From Nocardioides astragali (lineage in GTDB: Bacteria; Actinomycetota; Actinomycetes; Propionibacteriales; Nocardioidaceae): a stretch of 64,000 nucleotides of DNA. Shown here one piece after another: positions 45,929-56,012 of the stretch. The translations under genes and the position numbers were made by a program. The stretch is taken from the NCBI RefSeq assembly GCF_024436375.1, contig NZ_JAFMZM010000002.1, positions 186,001-250,000 of the forward strand, given 5' to 3'. A model generated the notes under the pieces. That model worked only from the letters and a program-made list of their open reading frames with translations. It had not been told where the DNA came from and ran no database searches. Positions within the stretch are counted from its first letter, which is position 1; each line of letters opens with the position of its first letter.

Positions 45929-47097
45929 GTGCGGCCCGGACCTCGATCATCGGCTGGGAGCACTCGCCCTTCGGCAAGCTCGAGCACCCCGACACCATGT
46001 CGCTCATGGGCAGCGTGGTGCCAGGAGCGATCGCCCACGCGGGGCTCACGACCGAAGACGTCGACGGCATCTTCGTCGGCGTCTACAACAACGGCTTCAC
46101 CACACAGGACTTCCAGGCCGGCCTCATCTCCATGGCAGTCCCTGCCCTGGCTGAGGTGCCCGCCGCCCGCCTGGAGAATGCCTGCGCCACCGGGTCCGCG
46201 GCGCTGTATGCGGCGCTGGACTACATCGAGTCCGGCCGCGGCAAGGTCGCGCTCGTCGTCGGCGCGGAGAAGATGTCCGGGGTGACCTCGTCACGCGCCG
46301 GGGAGATCCTGCTGTCCGGCTGCTACGGACCAGAGGAATCGGCTGTCGAGAGTGGGTTCGCTGGAGTCTTCGCCGGCATCGCGCGCGCGTACGCAGACCG
46401 CTACGGCGACCCGAGCCGGACTCTGGCTCAGATCGCCGCCAAGAACCACCGCAACGGCGTGACCAACCCCTACGCCCAGATCCGCAAGGATCTCGGCTTC
46501 GAGTTCTGCAACACGGTCTCGGAGAAGAACCCGATGGTCGCGACGCCCTTGCGACGTACCGACTGCTCGCTGATCTCCGACGGTGCGGTCGCCGTCGTTG
46601 TGGCGTCCGCCGACGTAGCTCGATCCGCGCCGCGCCGCGTCGCGTTCAGGGCTCGCACCCAAGCCAACGACTTCATGGCCCTGTCGAAGCGCGACCCGCT
46701 GGAATTCGCCGGAGCGCGCCGCGCATGGTCAGAGGCGACGGCTCAGGCCGGCATCTCGACGATGGACCTCGACTTCCTCGAGACCCACGACTGCTTCACC
46801 ATCGCCGAACTGCTGCAGTACGAAGCCCTCGGCCTCGCGCCCAACGGCCAAGGGCACCGGGTCCTCGAAGAGGGGCTCGTGGCCCCGGACGGTGCGCTTC
46901 CGGTGAACCGCAGTGGCGGACTCAAGGCAAAGGGCCACCCCATCGGCGCCACCGGCGTCTCGATGCATGCCATGGCAGCGATGCAGCTGACTGGAGCCGC
47001 AGGCGACATGCAGCTTCCCCACGCCGACCTGGCAGGGGTCTTCAACATGGGCGGCTCTGCCGTCGCCAACTATGCGAGCATCCTGGAGGCGTGGTGA
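45925..47097 (+). CDS. SCP2-type thiolase
   Basis: 390 residues. Nucleophile C87 in NACATGSAA, H338 in GHPIGATG, and the SCP2-thiolase fingerprint HDCF at 288-291, whose Cys290 replaces the usual C-terminal CxG cysteine (here FNMGGSA). Thiolases cleave or form 3-ketoacyl-CoA. CGAGGAG lies seven bases before ATG. It overlaps the synthetase gene by GTGA. Confidence 0.93.
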   Translation: MSAARTSIIGWEHSPFGKLEHPDTMSLMGSVVPGAIAHAGLTTEDVDGIFVGVYNNGFTTQDFQAGLISMAVPALAEVPAARLENACATGSAALYAALDYIESGRGKVALVVGAEKMSGVTSSRAGEILLSGCYGPEESAVESGFAGVFAGIARAYADRYGDPSRTLAQIAAKNHRNGVTNPYAQIRKDLGFEFCNTVSEKNPMVATPLRRTDCSLISDGAVAVVVASADVARSAPRRVAFRARTQANDFMALSKRDPLEFAGARRAWSEATAQAGISTMDLDFLETHDCFTIAELLQYEALGLAPNGQGHRVLEEGLVAPDGALPVNRSGGLKAKGHPIGATGVSMHAMAAMQLTGAAGDMQLPHADLAGVFNMGGSAVANYASILEAW

Positions 47098-48683
47098 CGC
47101 ACCCCCGGACCCCGCAGGTGGCCAAGGCCACGACCAACCTCTCGACCTTGCTGCGGCAGACGGCCGCACGGCTGGCCGGGGAGGTTGCGCTCGTGCGGGG
47201 AGAGGTCGTCTGGACGTGGGCCGACCTCGACGCGCGCGTCGACGCGCTTGCGATCGCCCTCGACGAGGCGAACATCGGAAGCGGCGACGTCGTGATGCTC
47301 CATGCTGCCAACAGTCGGGACTACCTCACGGTCGTCTTCGCTACCTGGCGGGTCGGGGCGACCATCACTCCGACCAACAGCAAGCTCACGCCTCACGAGC
47401 TGTCGTCCCTTGCCGAGGTTGTCAGGCCGACCCTGCTCGTCGTGGACGAGAAGTCCGAGGACCATGCCGTGGCCCTGGGCGACATACCCGCATGGATCAT
47501 CTCCGACATTGTCGGACCGGAGACGCGACCCCAGGTGGGCGACATGATCGACGAGCACCTCGGCTCACGCTTCGAGGACGCCGACGTGATGAGCGGCGAT
47601 CCTGCTTGGTTCTTCTTCACCTCGGGCAGCTCTGGCCGGCCCAAGGCTGCGGTGCTGACCCATGACCACCTGGTCTTCATAGTCACAAACCACATCGCCG
47701 ACCTGATGCCCGGACTCTCGCCGGACGACGCCGCCCTGGTGCTGGCACCGCTGTCGCACGGTGCCGGCGTGCACGTGCTCACCCACGTCGCGCGCGGAGC
47801 ACGCATCGTGTTGATGCCCGGCGACTCCTTCGACGCCTCCGAGGCGTGGCGTCTGATCGGTCTGCACCGCGTCTCCACGATGTTCACCGTTCCCACCATC
47901 TTGAACAGGTTGGTCGACGCTGTCGACGAAGGCACCGACCCGACGCCACTGCGCTACGTCATCTACGCAGGTGCCCCCATCACGCGCGACGACCAACGCC
48001 GCGCGTTCGAGGTTCTCGGGCCCGTCATCGAGCAGTACTACGGGTTGGCCGAGGTCACCGGCGCCATCACAGTCCTGCCGCCGCACGCCCACGACGACGT
48101 CCCGACGTACGAGGGCATCGTGACGGCAGGACATCCGCGGACCGGCATCACCATCACCATCCGTGACTCGGACGGCAACCGACTGCCCACTGGCGAACGA
48201 GGAGAGATCTGCGTCGTCGGGCCTGCTGTCTTCGCCGGCTACCTGGACAACGAGGACGCCAATGCCCACGCGTTCCGAGACGGATGGTTCCGAACCGGGG
48301 ACCTCGGCGTCCTCGACGAGCGGGGACTGCTCTACATCACCGGCCGTGCCTCGGACATGTACATCTCGGGCGGTTCCAACATCGACCCGCGCGAGGTCGA
48401 GGAGAAGATCATCGCTCACCCCCACGTTCAGGCCGTCGGGGTGGTCGGCGCGCCCGATCGCGAGTGGGGTGAAGTCGGGTACGCAGTCGTAGTCGCCGAC
48501 GGGGGCCTCAGCGAATCGGAGCTGCTGTCGTGGTGTCGCGACCACATGGCTCGATACAAGGCGCCCAAGGTGGTCCACCTGGTCGACGAGCTCCCGACAA
48601 CGGCTTACGGCAAGGTGACCACACCCGTCCTGCGAGACCTCCTCAAGAGTGCCGGACGGTGGCCCGAGGCGTCGGCGCGGTGA
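47094..48683 (+). CDS. AMP-forming acyl-CoA synthetase
   Basis: 529 residues. P-loop FFFTSGSSGRPKAAVLTH near 170, YYGLAEVTGA near 320, WFRTGDLG near 400, and the catalytic lysine in TTAYGKVTT near 508. It activates a carboxylic acid to its CoA ester. GTG 47094 overlaps the thiolase stop; its own stop overlaps the next GTG. Substrate unknown. Confidence 0.93.
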   Translation: MTHPRTPQVAKATTNLSTLLRQTAARLAGEVALVRGEVVWTWADLDARVDALAIALDEANIGSGDVVMLHAANSRDYLTVVFATWRVGATITPTNSKLTPHELSSLAEVVRPTLLVVDEKSEDHAVALGDIPAWIISDIVGPETRPQVGDMIDEHLGSRFEDADVMSGDPAWFFFTSGSSGRPKAAVLTHDHLVFIVTNHIADLMPGLSPDDAALVLAPLSHGAGVHVLTHVARGARIVLMPGDSFDASEAWRLIGLHRVSTMFTVPTILNRLVDAVDEGTDPTPLRYVIYAGAPITRDDQRRAFEVLGPVIEQYYGLAEVTGAITVLPPHAHDDVPTYEGIVTAGHPRTGITITIRDSDGNRLPTGERGEICVVGPAVFAGYLDNEDANAHAFRDGWFRTGDLGVLDERGLLYITGRASDMYISGGSNIDPREVEEKIIAHPHVQAVGVVGAPDREWGEVGYAVVVADGGLSESELLSWCRDHMARYKAPKVVHLVDELPTTAYGKVTTPVLRDLLKSAGRWPEASAR

Positions 48684-49597
48684 CAGTCACCGAGGCCTAC
48701 GGCCTCTCACCGTCCGCTGCCCGGCTGGTCCATCCAGGGCCGGTCGCCGAGACCCGAGTCGTGAGCCTCGAGACACGACTCAACGGGTTCGACGTCGCGC
48801 TGCCTGCTGGGACTCCGCTCCTCGAGGCCCTCGAATGGCTGCTCGACGAGACGGGATGCGTGTCCGCCAACGGTCAACTGGTCGGGGGCGAGCTCGCGCG
48901 GTTCTCCTACTACATCCCTGATGTCGGCCCCGCCGGCGGGCCGGTGGCGAACTTCAGCCGACCATATGCCGGCTCTGCGCCGGGGTGGATGGTGCGTGGA
49001 GGCATCACCATCGGACGTCGGGACGGGCGGGTGTGGTGTCACAGCCACTCCTTGTTCGTCGACGCCGAAGGCTCCGAGCGGGCCGGTCACCTCATTCCGG
49101 ACGAGGTCGTCCTAGGAGACGGTGTGCGAGCGCAGGTGTGGGGTGGACCCGATGTTCTCAACGAAGTCCAGCTCGACCCTGAGACGCAGATGCCGCTGTT
49201 CACGCCTCGCCGTGTCGCGCACGCCGGCACGGGGAAGGTGCGTGCGCTCGTGTGCAGGGTCCGTCCCAATGTCGATCTCGTCCGGACCATCGAGATCTTG
49301 ACTGAACAGCAGGGGTGGGCCGGCGCTCACGTGCGGGGACAGGTCGGGTCCCTCATCGGCGGTCAGCTGGCGCAGCCGGGCGGGACGGTGTTGAGCGCGG
49401 CCGGTCCTGCCACGGAGGTGATGTTCCTCGAAGGAACGGTCCGTCGTGTCGACGGCAGGATGACCGCCACCCTCGACGCACATCTCGTCGACCGCAACGC
49501 AACCGTGTTCAGCGGACGGGTCATCCCGGGCGAGAACCCGGTGGCCATGACCTACGAGCTCGTCCTCACCGAGGCCACACCGGAGGACCCGCCGTGA
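48680..49597 (+). CDS. Tandem PCC (DUF296) domain protein
   Basis: 305 residues in two PCC/DUF296-like halves. Half 1 (about 20-165) keeps HSHS and GHLIPD, matching the metal-type histidines of the family. Half 2 (about 190-305; LVRTIEILTEQQGWAGAHVRG, LDAHLVD, FSGRVIPG) has GRV in place of GHL, so its site is probably lost. PCC proteins have no firmly known reaction in bacteria. It is locked between the synthetase and the oxidoreductase by 4-base overlaps. Confidence 0.7.
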   Translation: MTVTEAYGLSPSAARLVHPGPVAETRVVSLETRLNGFDVALPAGTPLLEALEWLLDETGCVSANGQLVGGELARFSYYIPDVGPAGGPVANFSRPYAGSAPGWMVRGGITIGRRDGRVWCHSHSLFVDAEGSERAGHLIPDEVVLGDGVRAQVWGGPDVLNEVQLDPETQMPLFTPRRVAHAGTGKVRALVCRVRPNVDLVRTIEILTEQQGWAGAHVRGQVGSLIGGQLAQPGGTVLSAAGPATEVMFLEGTVRRVDGRMTATLDAHLVDRNATVFSGRVIPGENPVAMTYELVLTEATPEDPP

Positions 49598-52350
49598 GCG
49601 TCTCGGCGCGATTGACCGACCTCGGCGTCGAGCCCACGTCCGTGCGCTCGCGAGCCATCGACCTCGCCGCGAACGCCGCAGACGCCTCGCACTACTTGCT
49701 CACGCCCTCGGCCTATGTGGTCGCACAGGACGAGGCGGCGGTCTCCCGAGTGATGTGGGCCTGCTCCCAGGCAGGTCTCACCATGACGTTCCGGTCGGGC
49801 GGCACGAGCCTGTCCGGACAGGCCGGCACGGCGGGCGTGCTCGTCGACGTGCGTCGCGCGTTCCGGCGTATCGAGGTCCTCGACGAAGGGGGGCGTGTGC
49901 GTGTGGGTCCCGGCACCACGGTGCGGGCAGTCAACACGGCGTTGGCGCCATACGGGCGCAAGCTCGGTCCCGATCCCGCCAGCGAGGCGGCGTGCACCAT
50001 CGGCGGCGTCGTCGCCAACAACTCGAGCGGGATGAGCTGCGGCATCGCCGCCAACGCCTACAACACCTTGGAATCCATCCGGCTGGTCCTGCCAAGCGGC
50101 ACGGTGGTCGACACCGGAGCAGGGGACGCGGATGCCCGGCTCGCGCACGACGAACCCGCCCTGCACACTGGACTGCGTGAGCTCCGTGATCGAGTTCGCG
50201 AGAACCCGGTCATGCGATCCGACATCGAGCGGCTGTTCTCCCTCAAGAACACCATGGGATACGGCGTCAACTCGCTGATCGACCATCACGCCCCGTCCGA
50301 GATCCTTGCGCACCTCGTCGTAGGTTCCGAAGGGACGCTCGGATTCGTGTCCTCCGCCACCTTTCGCACGGTCGCGGCCAAGCCGTACGCCGCCACGACC
50401 CTTCTCGTGCTTCCCGAACTGGTGTCCGCCACGGGGTTGCTCCCTGAGCTGGTGGCGTCGGAGGCCGCCGCTATCGAGCTGCTCGACACACGTTCCCTCC
50501 AGGTAGCCGCTCGTGACCTGCGCGCCGGACCGGCTCTGACAGAGCTGGAGCTCCACACGCAAGCGGCCTTGCTCGTGGAGTACCAGGCAGAGTCGGAGCA
50601 GGAGTTGCACGAGCTCGTAGCCGGCGCATCCCCGCTGCTCCGCGACGCCGGGCCTACGTCGGACCCCGTTACACGAGCGGACCTGTGGCACATCCGCAAG
50701 GGCCTCTACGCCAGCGTGGCGGGTGCCCGGCGCAGCGGCACCACGGCGCTACTCGAAGACGTGGCCGTGCCCATGGGTGCCCTCACCGACGCGTGTACCC
50801 GCCTCGACGACCTGTTCGTCAAGCACGGCTACGACGTCGCCGATACTGTCGTCTTCGGACACGCCAAGGACGGCAACCTCCACTTCATGATCACCGAAGA
50901 CCTGGGCTCGGCCGAGGGCGTCGCGCGCTACGCCGGGTTCACCGAGGATATGGTCGACGCAGTGCTGGATCTCGGTGGGACGCTGAAGGCCGAGCACGGC
51001 ACCGGACGCGTCATGGCCCCGTTCGTGGAACGCCAGTATGGTCCAGCGCTTACGACCGTCATGCGCGATCTGAAGCGGCTGTGCGACCCACAGTCCGTTC
51101 TCAACCCCGGTGTCGTCCTCACCGAGGACCCCCAAGCCCACCTGCGGAACCTCAAGACGGTGCACACGGTCGAGACGGAGGTGGACCGGTGCGTCGAGTG
51201 CGGCTTCTGCGAACCAGTCTGTCCCTCGAAGGACCTCACGCTGACACCGAGGCAGCGCATCGTGGCTCGCAGAGCCGAGCAGGCGCTGCGAACCACTGGC
51301 GCCCACGAGCAAGCCGATGAGCTCGCCGCCGACTACGACTACGAGGGACTGCAGACCTGTGCCGCGGACGGCATGTGCCAGACCATGTGCCCGGTGGGGA
51401 TCGACACAGGATCCTTGGTCCGCCGGTTGCGCAGCCAACAGCAAGGTCGGATGGCACAGGCGGGCGGACGATCAGCAGCCCGACACTGGGCGGGCGCGAC
51501 GGCCGTGTCGAGCCGCGCATTGACCGCCGCCCACAAGATGCCTGGAGTCGCCGCGTCGCTCTCGACGCTCGGGCGCCGAGTGGTCGGGGACGAACGGGTG
51601 CCGCGATGGACCCCCGACCTGCCGCGAGGCGGCAACGCACGCCGTGCGCTGGTGAGCCCGGCAGCCGAGGTGGTGTTCGTGCCGAGCTGCACAGGAACGA
51701 TGTTCGGAGGTGACGGTTCTGCGTCCGACGCCTTCCGCCAGCTGTGCGAGCGCGCGGGGGTGCCCATCACGGTGCCGGAGGACATCGCGTCCCTGTGCTG
51801 TGGGATGCCCTGGAGTTCCAAGGGCCTCGCTGAGGGGGCGTCTGCGATGGCCGAGAAAGTCCAGAGCGTCCTCGACCGAACCGCCGCCGGCAGAAGCATC
51901 ACCGTCGTCTCCGACGCTGCCTCCTGCAGCGAGGGATTCGCCAAGTCTCTCGACGACAGTCCGTACCTCGTGGAAGACGCGGTTGCATTTGCGGCTCGCG
52001 TTCTGCTTCCGCGCCTGTCGCCCGAACGTGTCGCGGGGCGCCTGGCGCTGCATCCGACCTGCTCCTCCACTCGATCGGGAACCGATGAAGCCCTCCGCGC
52101 CCTTGCAGCGGCTGTGGCGGATGAGGTCTTCGTGCCGCCGTCGTGGGGCTGCTGCGGCTTCGCCGGCGACCGAGGGCTCCTGCATCCAGAACTGACCGCT
52201 TCCGCCACGAGTGCCCAGGCGGCGGAGGTGCGCACCTTCGACGCTGACGTCCATGTCTCCTGCAATCGGACCTGCGAGATCGGTATGACCCGTGCTGTCG
52301 GCTCCACCTATCACCACGTCCTCATCCTGCTCGAGCAGGCGACGCGATGA
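49594..52350 (+). CDS. FAD-linked oxidase fused to iron-sulfur CCG domains (D-2-hydroxyacid dehydrogenase type)
   Basis: 918 residues. FAD_binding_4 domain (RSGGTSLSGQAG near 67, GPDPASEAACTIGGVVANNS near 125), FAD-oxidase C domain ending KAEHGTGR and QSVLNPGVVL near 470-510. A two-cluster ferredoxin follows (CVECGFCEPVCPSKD; CAADGMCQTMCP). Two cysteine-rich blocks end it (LCCGMPWS; HPTCSSTRSG; GCCGFAGDRG). It is a GlcD-GlcF-like fusion that oxidises a 2-hydroxyacid and passes electrons to quinone. GTG overlaps the PCC stop. Confidence 0.9.
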   Translation: MSVSARLTDLGVEPTSVRSRAIDLAANAADASHYLLTPSAYVVAQDEAAVSRVMWACSQAGLTMTFRSGGTSLSGQAGTAGVLVDVRRAFRRIEVLDEGGRVRVGPGTTVRAVNTALAPYGRKLGPDPASEAACTIGGVVANNSSGMSCGIAANAYNTLESIRLVLPSGTVVDTGAGDADARLAHDEPALHTGLRELRDRVRENPVMRSDIERLFSLKNTMGYGVNSLIDHHAPSEILAHLVVGSEGTLGFVSSATFRTVAAKPYAATTLLVLPELVSATGLLPELVASEAAAIELLDTRSLQVAARDLRAGPALTELELHTQAALLVEYQAESEQELHELVAGASPLLRDAGPTSDPVTRADLWHIRKGLYASVAGARRSGTTALLEDVAVPMGALTDACTRLDDLFVKHGYDVADTVVFGHAKDGNLHFMITEDLGSAEGVARYAGFTEDMVDAVLDLGGTLKAEHGTGRVMAPFVERQYGPALTTVMRDLKRLCDPQSVLNPGVVLTEDPQAHLRNLKTVHTVETEVDRCVECGFCEPVCPSKDLTLTPRQRIVARRAEQALRTTGAHEQADELAADYDYEGLQTCAADGMCQTMCPVGIDTGSLVRRLRSQQQGRMAQAGGRSAARHWAGATAVSSRALTAAHKMPGVAASLSTLGRRVVGDERVPRWTPDLPRGGNARRALVSPAAEVVFVPSCTGTMFGGDGSASDAFRQLCERAGVPITVPEDIASLCCGMPWSSKGLAEGASAMAEKVQSVLDRTAAGRSITVVSDAASCSEGFAKSLDDSPYLVEDAVAFAARVLLPRLSPERVAGRLALHPTCSSTRSGTDEALRALAAAVADEVFVPPSWGCCGFAGDRGLLHPELTASATSAQAAEVRTFDADVHVSCNRTCEIGMTRAVGSTYHHVLILLEQATR

Positions 52351-52411
52351 ACACGAGGACGACCGATGACCTCCCCCTGCGCGAGCCGCCCGACTGCCTT
52401 GTGGGCACGTG

Positions 52412-52738
52412 ATGCTGGGCTCATTGGGACTGTTGCTGGTCGCCGTGGCGGTGGAGGTGGCGGCCACGTCGTTCATGCCTCGGACGAACGGCTTCCGTGA
52501 ACCGGGATGGACGGCGCTCGTGCTTGCGGGATACGCCGTCTCGCTCGCCCTCCTGGCTCTGGTCGTGCGCACGTTGCCGGTGTCGGTCGCGTACGCGGTG
52601 TGGGCGGGGCTTGGCACGGCCGCCGTCGCCGTCATTGGAGCCGTCTTCCTCGGCGAACCGATGGGGATGGCACGGGTGATCGCCATCGCGATGATCGTCG
52701 CGGGCGTGGTGGTTCTGAATCTCGGCGGCCTGCACTGA
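52412..52738 (+). CDS. SMR-family small multidrug/cation transporter
   Basis: 108 residues, four helices. The essential glutamate is E15 in VAVEVAATSF; WAGLGTAAVAVIG and FLGEPMG are SMR motifs. Exchanges protons for organic cations, including quaternary amines or guanidinium in some members. GTG 52409 or ATG 52412. It follows the oxidoreductase by 61 bases on the same strand. Confidence 0.85.
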   Translation: MLGSLGLLLVAVAVEVAATSFMPRTNGFREPGWTALVLAGYAVSLALLALVVRTLPVSVAYAVWAGLGTAAVAVIGAVFLGEPMGMARVIAIAMIVAGVVVLNLGGLH

Positions 52739-52787
52739 CGCCGCCGGCGTGCACCTGGTCTTCGTCGAGTCGGAAGGGCGCGGCCGC

Positions 52788-53651
52788 TCAGTAGGTGTAG
52801 AACCCGCGCCCGCTCTTGCGGCCCAGCAGACCTGCCGCGACCATCCGCTGCAGCAGCGGGGGAGCGGCGTAGAGCGGCTCCTTGAACTCCTCGTAGAGCG
52901 ACTCTGCGACGGCCTGGGTGGTGTCGAGGCCGATGAGATCTGCAAGGGCGAGGGGACCCTGCGGATGTGCGGCGCCGAGCACCAGGCCACGGTCGATGTC
53001 CTCAGCCGACGCGAAGCCCGACTCGTACATTCGGATCGCTGACAAGATGAACGGGATCAGGAGCGCGTTGACCACGAATCCGGCCCGGTCCTGGCAGTCG
53101 ATCGGCTGTTTGCCGAGCCCGGTCGCCCATGAGCGAGAACGCTCGAGGGTCTCGGGCGAGGTCAGCAAGGAGGGGACGAGTTCCACCAGCCTCAGGACAG
53201 GCACAGGATTGAAGAAGTGCACTCCGACCACCTGACCGGGACGCGACGTCGCGACCCCGAGCTTCATGATGGGGATGGAGGAGGTGTTGGACGCGAAGAT
53301 CGCTCTCGGGTCCTCGACGACGGCGTCGAGCTCCTTGAAGAGCGCGACCTTGGCAGTCTCGTCCTCGACGATCGCCTCGACGACGATCTCCCGGTCGGCA
53401 AGAGCGCCGAGATCGCTGACAACATGGACACGCTGCAGCACGCCCTCGGCCGACTCGATGCGTCCCTTCGCTGCCGCGCGCTCGAGTGACGCCGCCAGCC
53501 TGGCCTTGGCGGCTCTCGCGGAATCGACGCCCGACTCCACCAGGACGACGTCTTGGCCCGCGCGGGCGCTCACCTCGACGATCCCTGAGCCCATCAGCCC
53601 ACCGCCGACCACACCGACCTTAGAGACCTGCTGTTCCGAGGAGATAGTCAT
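52788..53651 (-). CDS. 3-hydroxyacyl-CoA (3-hydroxybutyryl-CoA type) dehydrogenase
   Basis: 287 residues. NAD loop VGVVGGGLMGSGI, catalytic HFFNPVPVLRLVEL near 142 and the C-terminal signature GRKSGRGFYTY. It oxidises 3-hydroxyacyl-CoA to the 3-keto form, the natural feeder of a thiolase. Convergent with the SMR gene; 75 bases from the end of the molybdoenzyme gene, which is upstream on the same strand. Confidence 0.93.
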   Translation of the reverse strand: MTISSEQQVSKVGVVGGGLMGSGIVEVSARAGQDVVLVESGVDSARAAKARLAASLERAAAKGRIESAEGVLQRVHVVSDLGALADREIVVEAIVEDETAKVALFKELDAVVEDPRAIFASNTSSIPIMKLGVATSRPGQVVGVHFFNPVPVLRLVELVPSLLTSPETLERSRSWATGLGKQPIDCQDRAGFVVNALLIPFILSAIRMYESGFASAEDIDRGLVLGAAHPQGPLALADLIGLDTTQAVAESLYEEFKEPLYAAPPLLQRMVAAGLLGRKSGRGFYTY

Positions 53652-53726
53652 AAGGAGATACTAGGACGTCCAAGTAATGTCGTATGTCGGCGGTCTGCGG
53701 GCCGAGACACCTGCTGAACGCATACC

Positions 53727-56012
53727 TCACGCGAAGGGTGGCGGCCGTCCGACGGACAACTCAGGCAGTGGACCTTCCCAACGCTCGACCTCGACGAGCG
53801 TGTGCTGCGCCGTCGTGCCTTGCGAGAGCGTCGATGAGGGAACGTCAGCAGTAAGGACGTTGGGATTGCCATGTCGGCAGAAGGACGGGTCCTCGGGGTC
53901 CGGGTCGTACCACGCACCGGTTGACAGCTGGACGACGCCGGGACGCAACGCGTCCGACACCTGCAGCCCGGCAAGACACGAACCCCGGCTGTTGCGTACC
54001 AGGACGACGTCCCCTGTCTGCAACCCACGCGACTCGGCGTCGGCCGGGTTCATGCGGATCGGCTCGCGTCCGTGGATCTTGCTCGCCTGACTCGTGGAAC
54101 CGACGTCCAGCTGGCTGTGCAACCTCGTCCGCGGCTGGTTCGAGATCAGGTGCAGCGGGTAGGCGCGATCGCGCTTCCCGAGCCACTCCGCGGGGGCCAT
54201 CCACACGGGATGACCCCGGCAGTCCCGGTAGCCGAAGGACTCGATGGTTTCGGAGAAGATCTCGATCAGCCCCGACGGAGTCGCCAACGGGTGCGCGTCG
54301 GGATCCTCGCGGAACGACTGGTGGAGCACCTGCCGCGGGTCTGCAACGGGGATCATGATGTGCTCGCTGGCCCAGAACTCGGCGAACTCGGGCACGTGGT
54401 GCCCCAGCTCGCCGAGCCGAGACCGCCAGCCCTCGTAGAGGTGGTGCAGCCACTGCATGGGCGAGCGCCCCTCGGTGAAGGCCTCGCCCAGTCCGAGCCG
54501 ATTGGCGACGTCGCCGAAGATCGCGTAGTCGTCACGAGCCTCTCCAGCCGGCTTCGTCAGAGCGGGCATCGGGAAGAAGTGCGGGTCGTTGCGTCCTGAC
54601 CCGAAGTCGTCGCGCTCGATCGACATGGTGGCCGGAAGGACGATGTCGGCATGACGCGCCGTGCTGGTCCAGAAGGACTCGTGCACCACGACGGTCGAGG
54701 GCCGAGAGAACGCACGCCTCAAGCGAGCGAGATCCTGGTGGTGATGGAACGGGTTGCCACCTGCCCAATAGACGAGCTCAATGTGAGGGTACGTCAGCTC
54801 CGCACCGTTGAACTGGATGACCCCACCGGGGTCCAACAGCATGTCGGCGATGCGGGCGACGGGAATGAAAGCCGGTTCGGGGTTGACGCCCTGTGGCAGT
54901 GAGGGAGGGCTGACCACCCGTCTTGCGAGGCCGATCTCTGCCGACGCGCCATAGCCATGCTGGAACCCACCGCCAGGAAGTCCGATCTGTCCCAGCATCG
55001 CTGCCAGGGTGACTCCGAGCCACACGGGCTGCTCACCGTGCACCTGACGCTGCATGGACCAGCTCACGTTGATCATGGTGCGAGCTCCGGCCATCCGGCG
55101 CGCGAGACCGGTGATGACGTCGGCTGGGACCTCGCTCAGCTCGGCTGCCCACGCCGGCGTCTTGGGCACTCCGTCGGTGCGCCCATTCACGTAGTCGATG
55201 AATCGGTCGTACCCGACGGTGTGGCTCGCGAGGAACGCCGTGTCGACCAGGCCCTCCTGGTCGAGGACGAAGGCGAGCGCCAGCATCAGGGCGGTGTCCG
55301 AGCCCGGAACCGGTGCGATCCACTCGGTCCCCGCCTCGGCGAACGCGTCGTCTCGGATCGGAGTGATGTCGACGAAGCGGCAGCCGGCCTCCCGTGCGCG
55401 TCGCACCTCCTCGCGGGCGGAGTGATCGGCTATGCCACCCGAGTTCACCGCGGTGTTCTTCGCCGACAGTCCTCCGAACGACACGAAGAGCTCGGTGTGC
55501 TCGCGGATCACAGCCCACGTCGTCCCGTCAGCCATGACCGCGGCTGGCGACGACCCCAGGACGTGGGGCAACAGGATTCCCGACGTCCCGTAGCTGTAGT
55601 CGGCTACGCCGGCGACATACCCGCCGAGCGTGTTGAGGAACCGGTGTATCTGGCTCTGGCTGTGGTGGAAGCGTCCGGCGCTGGCCCAGCCGTACGAGCC
55701 GCCGTACACGGCTGACGATCCGTAGGTGCTGTAGACGCGGCGTAGCTCGGCGCTGAGCAGTTCGAGCGCAGAGTCCCAGTCGACCTCCACGAACGGCTCG
55801 TCGCCGCGACCCGCACCCCCGGGCCCCCGTTCGAGCCATCCTCGCCGGATGGCAGGACGCGCGACGCGAGCCGGGTGGTGCTGGCTCGACGCGACGTTGT
55901 GGATGATGTGCCGGGGGTCGGAGTCGCCTGACCACCCGGTCACGTCTGACAGCGCCGTGCCGTCGGAGCGGGCCTCGAACACCCCGAAGTGCGTGACATG
56001 ACGTCGCTTCAC
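53727..56012 (-). CDS. Molybdopterin oxidoreductase of the DMSO/TMAO/biotin-sulfoxide reductase group
   Basis: 761 residues. YGGSYGWASAGRFHH near 103-117 contains S111, the likely molybdenum ligand (Ser in the DMSO reductase group). WAGGNPFHHHQDLARLRRAF and SNQPRTRLHSQLD are cofactor-contact motifs. No Tat signal and no N-terminal [4Fe-4S] cysteines, so it looks cytoplasmic and BisC-like. It reduces an S- or N-oxide. Divergent from aldehyde dehydrogenase. Confidence 0.88.
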   Translation of the reverse strand: MKRRHVTHFGVFEARSDGTALSDVTGWSGDSDPRHIIHNVASSQHHPARVARPAIRRGWLERGPGGAGRGDEPFVEVDWDSALELLSAELRRVYSTYGSSAVYGGSYGWASAGRFHHSQSQIHRFLNTLGGYVAGVADYSYGTSGILLPHVLGSSPAAVMADGTTWAVIREHTELFVSFGGLSAKNTAVNSGGIADHSAREEVRRAREAGCRFVDITPIRDDAFAEAGTEWIAPVPGSDTALMLALAFVLDQEGLVDTAFLASHTVGYDRFIDYVNGRTDGVPKTPAWAAELSEVPADVITGLARRMAGARTMINVSWSMQRQVHGEQPVWLGVTLAAMLGQIGLPGGGFQHGYGASAEIGLARRVVSPPSLPQGVNPEPAFIPVARIADMLLDPGGVIQFNGAELTYPHIELVYWAGGNPFHHHQDLARLRRAFSRPSTVVVHESFWTSTARHADIVLPATMSIERDDFGSGRNDPHFFPMPALTKPAGEARDDYAIFGDVANRLGLGEAFTEGRSPMQWLHHLYEGWRSRLGELGHHVPEFAEFWASEHIMIPVADPRQVLHQSFREDPDAHPLATPSGLIEIFSETIESFGYRDCRGHPVWMAPAEWLGKRDRAYPLHLISNQPRTRLHSQLDVGSTSQASKIHGREPIRMNPADAESRGLQTGDVVLVRNSRGSCLAGLQVSDALRPGVVQLSTGAWYDPDPEDPSFCRHGNPNVLTADVPSSTLSQGTTAQHTLVEVERWEGPLPELSVGRPPPFA

